Of a DNA stretch of 9,402 nt, positions 1 through 5,342 are shown piece by piece. Location: assembly GCA_023252395.1 (NCBI GenBank), contig JAJPDY010000030.1, positions 1 to 9,402 on the forward strand, read 5' to 3'. Made by a program: the position numbers and the translations under genes. This DNA is from Nitrososphaera sp. Its GTDB lineage: Archaea; Thermoproteota; Nitrososphaeria; Nitrososphaerales; Nitrososphaeraceae. The notes under the pieces are model-generated. The model made no database searches, was not told the DNA's origin, and saw only the letters and a list, made by a program, of their open reading frames with translations. The stretch's first letter is position 1, and each line of letters opens with the position of its first letter.

Positions 1-1
1 G

Positions 2-178
2 AAGAAAGGATTATACAAAAGATGGACTCGACTTTTCCAAATGACAGCATTAAGAGATCTGATGGATGGCAAAGTCATATCATGTGATGATGATCAAGTT
101 ATTATTTTTAAAGATGGTAAACAATTCCAGATTGAATTTAATTCCTACAAACTTCGAGAAATAAACAAACAACAATAA
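2..178 (+). CDS. 3' end of an unrecognised protein (5' truncated by window edge)
   Basis: An open frame runs from the window edge to a TAA at 176-178 and gives 58 residues. The visible part starts basic (KKGLYKRWTR), then continues through MTALRDLMDGKV to a strand-like hydrophobic stretch DDDQVIIFKDGKQFQIEF and a charged end. I do not recognise the family. The alternation VIIF / KQFQIEF looks like a small beta-hairpin, so the frame is probably truly coding. There are ATG codons at 41 and 62, so a short protein of about 45 residues starting inside the window is possible, but the open 5' side makes a longer gene more likely. The base composition is more AT-rich than the genes to the right. Confidence is moderate because only the tail is visible. 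Confidence 0.45.
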   Translation, partial: KKGLYKRWTRLFQMTALRDLMDGKVISCDDDQVIIFKDGKQFQIEFNSYKLREINKQQ

Positions 179-306
179 CAGGTCTTACACCTACATGCTA
201 CTTTGATATTCTACAGCTTGATGGAAGCCGATTGTAGTCAAAAATAATGACAGACGAATCTATATCATTCCAAATAACCTCTGAGTGAGAGGGAGATTAT
301 TGATAC

Positions 307-435
307 ATGAAAGCTATATGCAATAATTGCAAATTCGAAGTTTTAGGAGCTGACCGGGAAGAGCTAGATGATAACTACAGGGGTCATGCCATGACTTTTG
401 GTCATGCTGGGTTCTGCATAGTTAACTATGACTAG
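307..435 (+). CDS. 42-aa C2H2-like zinc-finger microprotein
   Basis: A short ATG frame ending at TAG 433-435. The 42 residues contain C5-x2-C8, then 18 residues, then H27-x5-H33, which is the spacing of a C2H2-type zinc finger; the tail is GFCIVNYD with a further C37. A purine-rich GGGAG at 291-295 lies 11 nt upstream and could serve as a ribosome binding site, and a weak TATA-like CAAATAAC at 271-278 would put transcription start near 300. It has no close neighbour on its strand and probably forms its own transcript. Zinc binding is inferred from ligand spacing; the target (DNA, RNA or protein) is unknown. Small single-finger proteins of this sort are common in archaeal genomes and often missed by annotation. 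The reading could still be chance, but four ligands in classical spacing within 42 codons argue for a gene. Confidence 0.55.
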   Translation: MKAICNNCKFEVLGADREELDDNYRGHAMTFGHAGFCIVNYD

Positions 436-502
436 AATTGAAAGCAGCTAGTTATGAGCCCGTGCTCTTGCCAAAGGTTAAGCCCAGATAATGTTGAATA
501 AT

Positions 503-541
503 AAAAAAGAGAGTACTGCGAATGTTTGTCAGAACGCAGTA
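503..541 (-). terminator. Hairpin plus T-run terminator after the TRAM gene
   Basis: Perfect 7-bp arms TACTGCG (514-520) and CGCAGTA (535-541) enclose a 14-nt loop. Read on the minus strand, the hairpin begins 15 nt after the stop codon at 557-559 and is followed by CTCTC and then TTTTTT (508-503). A T-run after a gene is the normal archaeal termination signal; the hairpin is an extra that resembles a bacterial intrinsic terminator. Confidence 0.55.
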
Positions 542-556
542 ACTTGCCGGTTCGCT

Positions 557-793
557 TTATGAAGCAGGTGCCGAACTGTCGACGACTTCGGCTGTAGCGA
601 ACCTTGGTCCGACCTGACTGATTCGGATCTTTGCGTTCTGACCTACCTTGCCGTCCTTTACAAAGATAACAAATCCTTGTATCCTTGCAATACCGTCGCC
701 CTTGCGGCTGATTTCCGTGATCTGTACGTCGTATTCCTTGCCAGTTTCAACTGGTTTTGGACCAAAGTTGTCGTCTCTTCTTCCGTAACTCAT
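557..793 (-). CDS. TRAM-domain RNA-binding protein
   Basis: A 78-residue protein made almost only of a TRAM domain (about residues 14-72), an OB-like beta-barrel found in RNA-modifying enzymes (TrmA/RumA, MiaB) and as stand-alone proteins in Archaea. The diagnostic run is visible: GKEYDVQITEISRKGDGIAR, then GFVIFV, then the GQNAKIRISQV strand and a final FATAEVV. Stand-alone archaeal TRAM proteins bind RNA and have been described as RNA chaperones, in some species linked to cold response; that role is known for the family, not shown here. I chose ATG at 793 over GTG at 802 because the TATA box at 820-827 is centred about 30 nt upstream, which fits a leaderless or nearly leaderless start. It lies 48 nt beyond the stop of nadX on the same strand but has its own promoter, so read-through is optional. 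A terminator follows at 503-541. Confidence 0.9.
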   Translation of the reverse strand: MSYGRRDDNFGPKPVETGKEYDVQITEISRKGDGIARIQGFVIFVKDGKVGQNAKIRISQVGPRFATAEVVDSSAPAS

Positions 794-819
794 ACGTAGC
801 ACAAATCATGCAATATCCA

Positions 820-827
820 TATATAAA
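820..827 (-). promoter_or_regulatory. TATA box of the TRAM gene
   Basis: Minus-strand TTTATATA, centred about 30 nt upstream of ATG 793, inside the 48-nt gap after nadX. It predicts transcription start around 797 and a leader of only a few bases. Confidence 0.6.
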
Positions 828-841
828 TTAAAAGCCGAATG

Positions 842-1669
842 CTACGATCCTATTCTCATCCCATCGTCGCATATGGAACGCAGGCATTCTATTGCCGAAA
901 GCACCGCAAGAAAACTTGTCTTTGGGTTTCCTGGGCTAGGAACATTGTTGACTGTTATGTGGAACTCGCCAAAGCTGCCTGTTGCAACTATCTCGTGCTG
1001 GTTCGTAGTCGCTGCAGGGTCTGCCACTATTCTCACCATAGTCCTGTCAACTCCAATTCCTGCAAGGCTCAACACTGCCGCGACGTTGACATTTGCCGGA
1101 AACGCCCTGACAGCTTCTGATGCAGGACCCTCATACACTATTGTCCTTTTTGCAATATCCTCGAGCTTGATCTTGCTTGTCTCAAAAAATGGGGCGCCTG
1201 CCAGAGCTTTTGGGCTTTTTGTCGTGGTAAGAGCTACAGATTCGAGGAGGTGCTTTACGCTTCTTATTGCGTCAATTCCTGCTATCGCTCCCGTAGGCAC
1301 ATAAATCCTGCATCCTTTTTTTGAGGCAATTTGTACAAGCTCTGAAAGGAAAGCCTCGTCGGCAAGGGCGCCAACGCTCATGACCATCATGTCCTTGCCT
1401 GCTTCAAGTATAATCTTGCCAAATTTTCTGACCGCATCCTGAGATGCCGCCTCTACAACAATGTCAATATCAGAAGAGACAAACTTGGCAAAGTCAGAAT
1501 AATCGTCAGGGCTGCTTTGCATTTTTGATTTCAGGCTCTGTGTGCTACTCTCGATTACGTCAAAGAGAGACACAAGTGACGCGTTAGGTATCTTACCTGC
1601 GTCAACAGCTATCGCAAGTTGGCTTCCAATCGTGCCGCAGCCGAGAAGCCCTACTCTTTTCTCTGGCAT
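842..1669 (-). CDS. nadX: L-aspartate dehydrogenase (de novo NAD synthesis)
   Basis: A 275-aa NAD(P)-dependent L-aspartate dehydrogenase, which oxidises aspartate to iminoaspartate, the substrate of quinolinate synthase. It replaces the FAD enzyme NadB. The N-terminal Rossmann fold shows G10-C-G12-T-I-G15, followed by EAASQ (73-77), SVGAL (98-102) and PTGAIAGIDA (125-134). The C-terminal catalytic and dimerisation half has the family run FPANVNVA (190-197), ADP with N223-x-H225-E (217-226), GSFGEF (231-236) and NNVPSPGNPKTSFL (241-254), all typical of archaeal AspDH. Length matches the family. The ATG at 1669 lies 35 nt downstream of the S30e stop, so co-transcription with S30e is likely; a weak minus-strand TATA-like TAAAAATT near 1697-1704 could give an extra promoter. 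nadA is divergent 394 bp away with S30e in between. Identity is secure from the motifs plus the nad neighbours; NAD versus NADP preference cannot be read. Confidence 0.93.
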   Translation of the reverse strand: MPEKRVGLLGCGTIGSQLAIAVDAGKIPNASLVSLFDVIESSTQSLKSKMQSSPDDYSDFAKFVSSDIDIVVEAASQDAVRKFGKIILEAGKDMMVMSVGALADEAFLSELVQIASKKGCRIYVPTGAIAGIDAIRSVKHLLESVALTTTKSPKALAGAPFFETSKIKLEDIAKRTIVYEGPASEAVRAFPANVNVAAVLSLAGIGVDRTMVRIVADPAATTNQHEIVATGSFGEFHITVNNVPSPGNPKTSFLAVLSAIECLRSICDDGMRIGS

Positions 1670-1704
1670 CTAGTATGACAAAAGGAGAGTGGGAGAATTT
1701 TTAC

Positions 1705-1884
1705 TTACCTTCTGCCTCGGCGCTCTGGCTTCTTTTGGCCTGGCAGCCTCTTCTTTTCAAACCGTTTGACAAAATTATCCTTATTTCGGAGTTTAGAAAT
1801 TGGGCTCAAGCGTGGCTTGCCCTGAATTTTTGGAGTCTGGCCTCTTACCTTGCCGGCCTTTGTGAGTGATCCGTGTGTTGGCAT
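1705..1884 (-). CDS. rps30e: Small ribosomal subunit protein S30e (eS30)
   Basis: A 59-aa, very basic protein translated from the minus strand, ATG at 1884-1882, TAA at 1707-1705. It opens [20 protein letters not shown], the hallmark start of archaeal S30e, and ends in a Lys/Arg-rich tail (FVKRFEKKR, then KKPERRGRR). eS30 is part of the small subunit near the decoding site; archaeal versions are about 50-60 residues and lack the ubiquitin-like fusion seen in animals. A TATA box at 1916-1925 is centred about 36 nt upstream, giving a leader of roughly 10 nt. nadX follows 35 nt downstream on the same strand. The gene is short enough to be lost by length filters, and a spurious plus-strand frame (1675-1869) covers it. 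Identification rests on direct recognition of the family and is firm. Confidence 0.95.
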   Translation of the reverse strand: MPTHGSLTKAGKVRGQTPKIQGKPRLSPISKLRNKDNFVKRFEKKRLPGQKKPERRGRR

Positions 1885-1915
1885 TAATCTTCGTTACAGG
1901 ATGGAGCCTGTGAAT

Positions 1916-1925
1916 ATTTATATTT
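1916..1925 (-). promoter_or_regulatory. TATA box of S30e (and nadX)
   Basis: Minus-strand AAATATAAAT centred about 36 nt upstream of the S30e ATG (1884), predicting transcription start near 1894 and a leader of about 10 nt. Confidence 0.55.
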
Positions 1926-1926
1926 G

Positions 1927-1958
1927 TATGCTTGCACCTGACTTGTTTTATGCTTGCA
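1927..1958. repeat. Two copies of TATGCTTGCA spaced 22 bp
   Basis: Exact 10-bp direct repeat at 1927-1936 and 1949-1958. The 22-bp period is about two helical turns, so both copies face the same side of the DNA, as expected for a tandem regulator site. It borders the S30e TATA box. Confidence 0.5.
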
Positions 1959-2019
1959 AAGTGGCAAGTATTGCCTGCAATTTTGATTTCAAGGGCAGCG
2001 ATCTCCTCGATTATACTAC

Positions 2020-2027
2020 TTTAAATG
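2020..2027 (+). promoter_or_regulatory. TATA box of nadA
   Basis: TTTAAATG centred about 40 nt before ATG 2064, predicting transcription start near 2050 and a leader of about 14 nt (20 nt if ATG 2070 is used). Confidence 0.5.
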
Positions 2028-2063
2028 TAGAACCTATAGATCATTTATTGTTTATCAACAGAC

Positions 2064-3014
2064 ATGACTATGCTAGATCTTGACTTCAAGAGGCAGGTCC
2101 TCGCACTGAAGAAGCAAAAGAACGCCGTTATTCTGGCGCACAACTACCAGCTGCCAGAAGTGCAGGACGTAGCTGACCTCATAGGCGACTCGCTTGCGTT
2201 GTCAAAGAACGCGGCAACGACAGACGCAGACGTGATTGTTTTTTGTGGAGTACACTTTATGGCAGAGACCGCTTCGATCCTCTGTCCCGACAAGAAGGTT
2301 CTGATACCTGACTTGGAAGCGGGATGCTCGCTTGCCTCGACTATAAACGCCAGCGAGTTGCAGGCATGGAAGCAAGAACACCCTGACGCTATGGTAGTGA
2401 GCTACGTCAACACCACTGCCGAGGTCAAGGCGCTTTCTGACTATTGCTGCACGTCTTCAAACGCAGTCAAGGTGGTAAACAGCATTCCAAAAGACAGAGA
2501 AGTGCTGTTCTTGCCAGACCTGTTCCTTGGGTCGTACGTGGCAGAAGTGACAAAGAGAAAGAACATGTACATATGGCCGGGCGAATGCCATGTGCATGCA
2601 GGCATCAAGGCAGAGGACATCAACGAGATGCTTGCCACCTTCAAAAACGCAGACTTTCTCGTTCACCCTGAATGCAGCTGCACCTCTTCAACAATGTACC
2701 ACATGTCAAAGGGCGACTTGAGCAAGTCTGGTCATATCCTGTCCACCGAAGGCATGATGAAGCATGCCAAGGCGTCAGACGCCAAGCAGTTCGTGGTTGC
2801 CACCGAAACCGGCATACTATACAGGATGCAGAAGGAGAATCCTGACAAGGAGTTCATACCAATAAAGCGCGACGCGGTCTGCAAGTACATGAAAAAGATC
2901 ACGCTAGAGAAAGTGTACAATTCGCTTGCGCACAATGTCTATGAAGTAAAGGTGCCAAAGGATGTTGCAGATAAGGCAAGGCTTGCAATCGACCGCATGC
3001 TGGCAATATCCTAG
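2064..3014 (+). CDS. nadA: Quinolinate synthase, [4Fe-4S] enzyme
   Basis: A 316-aa quinolinate synthase that condenses iminoaspartate with dihydroxyacetone phosphate to quinolinate, using a [4Fe-4S] cluster with one open iron site. Motifs run in order: AVILAHNYQLPEVQDVADLIGDS (21-43), IVFCGVHFMAETA (58-70), IPDLEAGCSLA (81-91), YVNTTAEVKA, WPGECHVH (171-178), HPECSCTSS (201-209), STEGMM, ATETGILYRM, and AVCKYMKKITLEKV (271-284). By family comparison the cluster ligands should be C88, C175 and C273. The three-fold NadA pseudo-repeat is complete. The protein has the longer HPEC-x-C variant with extra residues before STEGMM, and additional cysteines C128, C129, C204 and C206. ATG 2064 was taken; ATG 2070, two codons later, is equally possible. 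The TAG stop (3012-3014) overlaps the nadC stop on the other strand inside CTAG. The substrate comes from NadX and the product goes to NadC, both encoded next to it. Confidence 0.96.
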   Translation: MTMLDLDFKRQVLALKKQKNAVILAHNYQLPEVQDVADLIGDSLALSKNAATTDADVIVFCGVHFMAETASILCPDKKVLIPDLEAGCSLASTINASELQAWKQEHPDAMVVSYVNTTAEVKALSDYCCTSSNAVKVVNSIPKDREVLFLPDLFLGSYVAEVTKRKNMYIWPGECHVHAGIKAEDINEMLATFKNADFLVHPECSCTSSTMYHMSKGDLSKSGHILSTEGMMKHAKASDAKQFVVATETGILYRMQKENPDKEFIPIKRDAVCKYMKKITLEKVYNSLAHNVYEVKVPKDVADKARLAIDRMLAIS

Positions 3015-3862
3015 GTTATTTCAAGGCTGAAATCGACTGCCCGGGCGGAATGTGTTATGTAGCCAAGCGAGATAAAGTCAGGCTTGGCTCTTGCATACTG
3101 CCCAATATTTTTTGGGTTGACTCCTCCCGAAATTTCTATTTTTACTTTCTTGCGCAACCCCATTTTTGCAATCTGCTTTATGGTACCTGCAGCTTGCTTT
3201 GGCGTAAAGTTGTCAAGCATGACAACATCTGCCCCTGAATAAATCGCGGCAATCGCTTCGGCCTTGTTTTTCGCTTCGCATTCGACCTTTATGGACGAGC
3301 CGACGCTCTTTTTTGCAAGCCCTATGCATTCTTCTGGCGAGCCAACAAGTGCAAGGTGGTTGTCCTTTATCAGGACCATATCATCGAGCCTCATCCTGTG
3401 AGTGCCACCACCGCCCATGACCACCGCCTTTTTGTCAAAATAGCGCAATCCCGGGGCTGTCTTGCGCGTAGCTAATATCTGGACTCCTTTTGCTGCATCT
3501 GCGAGCCGCCTTGTTTCGGTGGCAATGCCACTCATCCTCATTATGAGATTGAGCGCGGTCCTCTCTGCCTTTAAAATAGAGCGGGCGTTGCCTGTAATTA
3601 CCATAACTCGCTTGCCTTTTCCAACCTTTGCGCCATCCTTGACCAAAGCCTTGCCTGTGCAGCCGCAGATGTCAAAAATCAAGGCAGCCTCTTCAAGGCC
3701 GCAAACTATTGCAGGTGTGCTGGACTTGCATACAATTTCTGCTTTTGCCTCGCGGCCTGCAGGAATAATACTTTCACTTGTAATGTCGCCTGCACCAATG
3801 TCTTCTTGGAGAAAACTTGCAAGCATTTCACGGACATTTAGAAATGTCTGCAGATCCTGCAA
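3011..3862 (-). CDS. nadC: Nicotinate-nucleotide pyrophosphorylase (quinolinate phosphoribosyltransferase)
   Basis: A 283-aa type II phosphoribosyltransferase that converts quinolinate and PRPP to nicotinate mononucleotide, CO2 and pyrophosphate. Visible motifs: QEDIGAGDITSE (19-30), ERTALNLIMRMSGIAT (100-115), the substrate-binding ATRKTAPGLR (131-140), MGGGGTHRMRLDDMVLIKDNH (149-169, with H155, R156 and K166), VECEAKNKAEA (193-203), ADVVMLDNF (211-219), IEISGGV (242-248) and ISLGYITHSA (264-273). The barrel is complete. The start shown is TTG at 3862, one base after the spt4 stop, copying the TAG-TTG junction upstream; ATG at 3826 (giving MLASFLQEDIG and 271 aa, also a normal family length) is a serious alternative. 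No TATA box precedes either, so it is expressed from the rpo7 promoter. The 3' end overlaps nadA tail-to-tail by 4 bp. Function is certain; the start is not. Confidence 0.95.
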   Translation of the reverse strand: MQDLQTFLNVREMLASFLQEDIGAGDITSESIIPAGREAKAEIVCKSSTPAIVCGLEEAALIFDICGCTGKALVKDGAKVGKGKRVMVITGNARSILKAERTALNLIMRMSGIATETRRLADAAKGVQILATRKTAPGLRYFDKKAVVMGGGGTHRMRLDDMVLIKDNHLALVGSPEECIGLAKKSVGSSIKVECEAKNKAEAIAAIYSGADVVMLDNFTPKQAAGTIKQIAKMGLRKKVKIEISGGVNPKNIGQYARAKPDFISLGYITHSARAVDFSLEIT

Positions 3863-3863
3863 T

Positions 3864-4052
3864 CTATGAAACCTTCAGGGCATACTTGTTTGGAGTAGTG
3901 ATGTCAAGTGTCTTGGCAACTTGGGACTTGGCTGGCTCAAAGACAAGTATGATGCCTGACCAGTCGGGGCTCAGGTCGGTTGACTTGCAGTTTGGGCAGA
4001 CCTTGCCTGCTGTTACTGTCTTGCATTTTCTGCACGCCTTTTCCTTGGCCAA
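3864..4052 (-). CDS. spt4: Transcription elongation factor Spt4 (RpoE'')
   Basis: A 62-aa zinc-ribbon protein, the archaeal Spt4, which pairs with Spt5 (NusG-like) on the clamp of RNA polymerase and promotes processive elongation. The zinc ligands are C7-x2-C10 and C19-x2-C22; then follow DLSPDWSGIILVFEPAKSQVAK and the short DITTPNKYALKV end, the usual Spt4 layout and length. The start codon must be TTG at 4052: the in-frame codon directly upstream is the TAG stop of rpo7 (4053-4055) and no ATG or GTG occurs before the first cysteine. The zero gap suggests translational coupling with rpo7, a partner found beside spt4 in many archaea. nadC follows after one base. The Spt5 gene is not in the window. 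Confidence 0.93.
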   Translation of the reverse strand: MAKEKACRKCKTVTAGKVCPNCKSTDLSPDWSGIILVFEPAKSQVAKTLDITTPNKYALKVS

Positions 4053-4667
4053 CTACTTTTTGTCCCCTCCAGATTTCTTTTCCTTTGGAGCCGCAGCGGC
4101 TGGCTTGTCGCCTCCCGCCTTTGCCTTCTTGATTTCCTCTGCGATCCACTCTACTGCGCCAAGGAATGGCTGCCTGCACGTAATGCCTATCTTGCCCATG
4201 CCCGCGCCCTTGCCGAGGCTGACAGCAGTGATTCTTGCCCTGAGCTTTGATCCAATCTTTAGAGATCTTGCCGTCTGGTTTGCAACTATTACTCCCTGCT
4301 TGACGTCGCTCTTTAGGTAATCGTCGGTAATCTGCGAAAGGTGGAGCAGCGCGTCAGTCGGGCCGATCCTGACAAAGGCGCCAAAGTCAGTAATCTCGAC
4401 AACTTCGCCTTCGACTATTTCTTGCAATTTTGGATAGAATGTGAGTGCCTTGAACGTCACCTTGTGGTATGTCGCGCCGTCGCCGGCGACAAGCTTGCCG
4501 ACAGAACTCGTATCGGCATCGGTTATCATAATGACATAGCCAACTTCCGGGCTTATCATGCTCTCGTATTTTTCCTTGAGTATCTGTATAGCCGCGTCTT
4601 TGAGGGAATGAGTCAGCCTGTTTGGCGGGATCCTGACAACATCGCTCATATGCACTATGGCAAACAT
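4053..4667 (-). CDS. rpo7: RNA polymerase subunit Rpo7 (RpoE', RPB7 homologue)
   Basis: A 204-aa RNA polymerase stalk subunit. The N-terminal tip domain shows the family start MFAIVHMSDVVRIPPNRL, and the following region contains GYVIMITD and VTFKALTFYPKLQEIVEGEV. The C-terminal S1/OB RNA-binding domain (about 82-165) has VVEITDFGAFVRIGPTDALLHLSQITDDY. After QPFLGAVEWIAEEIKK the protein carries a low-complexity tail (about 180-204) of Lys, Ala, Gly and Glu. With Rpo4 it forms the stalk that binds nascent RNA and assists open-complex formation. ATG at 4667 aligns with the normal N-terminus and is preferred over ATG 4649. A TATA box at 4710-4717 is centred about 46 nt upstream, predicting a leader of about 20 nt. 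It heads the rpo7-spt4-nadC unit. Confidence 0.94.
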   Translation of the reverse strand: MFAIVHMSDVVRIPPNRLTHSLKDAAIQILKEKYESMISPEVGYVIMITDADTSSVGKLVAGDGATYHKVTFKALTFYPKLQEIVEGEVVEITDFGAFVRIGPTDALLHLSQITDDYLKSDVKQGVIVANQTARSLKIGSKLRARITAVSLGKGAGMGKIGITCRQPFLGAVEWIAEEIKKAKAGGDKPAAAAPKEKKSGGDKK

Positions 4668-4709
4668 AATACACGCACTCTAGATTTGGAGGTCATTATG
4701 AACTTTTGC

Positions 4710-4717
4710 TTTATAAG
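4710..4717 (-). promoter_or_regulatory. TATA box of the rpo7-spt4-nadC operon
   Basis: Minus-strand CTTATAAA, 6 nt past the stop of the upstream ribbon-helix-helix gene, centred about 46 nt before ATG 4667. It predicts a leader of about 20 nt, longer than for the other genes in this window. Confidence 0.55.
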
Positions 4718-4722
4718 CACTT

Positions 4723-5277
4723 TTACCTGCTGCCAACCCTCTGCATCTCGCACTTTACTGACGAGTCGGTTACCTCAAAGGTGGCGTTTATTCCAAGGGT
4801 GTTTCTCAGGCCCGCCTGCAAATAGCCTTCAAGAAACCTCGAGCCGTTCCTGCCAAGCCTGTGGCGTACCACTATGGTCCTGCCGTCTGGATTTTGTTTC
4901 TCGTCATAGGTTCCAAGGTGGCCGTACCTGCAGATCGCCTTTTCGATGTATTCCATGACAGCCTTTTCAGTCATCTCTTTCTTCCAGAAAATCACAGTGT
5001 CCGATAGAACTGTCCCTCCAAGCTTTATGCCAAGCTTGTAAACCTCCTCTTCATCCATTTGCTCAAAGAGCGAAGTAAGGATCTCGCGGTTTACCACCAC
5101 CATGTCTATCTTTGAAAGGTAGCGAGTGAATTCAGAATATCTCTTTAGTATTATGCCTACTAGCGCATTTACGGATATTCCCATCCTATCTGCCTCTTCA
5201 TCAAGCACGCTTAGCACGTCAGTTTCAAACCTAAATGACCTCGTGATTGATGTGTGCGCGTTCTCTAGTACTGGCAT
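4723..5277 (-). CDS. Ribbon-helix-helix-like putative regulator, C-terminal domain unknown
   Basis: A 184-aa protein with no family name I can assign securely. Residues about 9-45 (TSITRSFRFETDVLSVLDEE, then GISVNALVGIILKRYSEF) have the pattern of a ribbon-helix-helix DNA-binding domain: a short strand, an acidic helix, a G-I-S-V-N-A-L turn and a second helix. A middle helical part (65-115) leads to a C-terminal domain (about 130-178) with GRTIVVRHRLGRNGSRFLEGYL and INATFEVTDSSVKCEM, an alpha/beta pattern loosely recalling ligand-binding V4R-like folds; that comparison is a guess. No membrane segment. The start is taken at ATG 5277 because the TATA box (5302-5308) is centred 28 nt upstream, as for tfb, VOC and mrp here; ATG 5286 and GTG 5313 are alternatives. 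It is divergent from tfb across a palindrome-rich gap, which fits a self-regulating regulator. Its stop lies 55 nt before rpo7, which has its own promoter. Confidence 0.75.
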   Translation of the reverse strand: MPVLENAHTSITRSFRFETDVLSVLDEEADRMGISVNALVGIILKRYSEFTRYLSKIDMVVVNREILTSLFEQMDEEEVYKLGIKLGGTVLSDTVIFWKKEMTEKAVMEYIEKAICRYGHLGTYDEKQNPDGRTIVVRHRLGRNGSRFLEGYLQAGLRNTLGINATFEVTDSSVKCEMQRVGSR

Positions 5278-5301
5278 CGTAAACATCTTCAATATATGCC
5301 G

Positions 5302-5308
5302 TTTAAAG
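5302..5308 (-). promoter_or_regulatory. TATA box of the ribbon-helix-helix gene
   Basis: Minus-strand CTTTAAA, centred 28 nt upstream of ATG 5277. A second AT-rich run (minus-strand TATTATAAC near 5322-5330) could instead serve ATG 5286 with a short leader. Confidence 0.45.
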
Positions 5309-5319
5309 GGCACGCTTCT

Positions 5320-5339
5320 GTGTTATAATAAAGTGTTAT
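5320..5339. repeat. Direct repeat GTGTTAT, 13-bp period
   Basis: GTGTTAT occurs at 5320-5326 and 5333-5339, between the two divergent TATA boxes and beside the palindromes at 5343-5373. Confidence 0.35.
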
Positions 5340-5342
5340 GTA

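Larger units (their letters stand above)
1885..2063. promoter_or_regulatory. Divergent promoter region S30e-nadX / nadA with repeats
   Basis: 179 bp between the divergent starts of S30e (-) and nadA (+). It holds the S30e TATA box (1916-1925, minus-strand AAATATAAAT), the nadA TATA box (2020-2027, TTTAAATG), two copies of TATGCTTGCA (1927-1936 and 1949-1958, period 22 bp) and the inverted repeat GGCAA-gta-TTGCC (1963-1975). The nested TTGCA (1954-1958) and TGCAA (1976-1980) extend the inverted repeat imperfectly. The first direct repeat abuts the S30e TATA box. The layout is that of a regulator-binding region; the regulator is not known. Confidence 0.5.

Noticed and set aside
82..95. GTGATGATGA resembling a C box of a C/D small RNA
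   Set aside because: No matching D box (CTGA) at a suitable distance and no C'/D' pair; it lies inside a probable coding frame.
456..467. Small hairpin GAGC-ccgt-GCTC after the 42-aa gene
   Set aside because: Arms of 4 bp and no following T-run; too weak to call a terminator.
1675..1869. 64-codon plus-strand frame rich in Trp and Leu
   Set aside because: It is antisense to S30e, which is unmistakable on the other strand; the odd Trp/Leu content is the complement of Lys/Arg/Pro codons.
1850..2083. 77-codon plus-strand frame overlapping S30e and the nadA start
   Set aside because: It covers both divergent TATA boxes and repeats, has no recognisable domain, and overlaps the start of nadA.
3817..4320. 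167-codon plus-strand frame, and 4341-4958 of 205 codons
   Set aside because: Both are antisense shadows of spt4/nadC/rpo7 and of rpo7/ribbon-helix-helix gene, which have clear family motifs.
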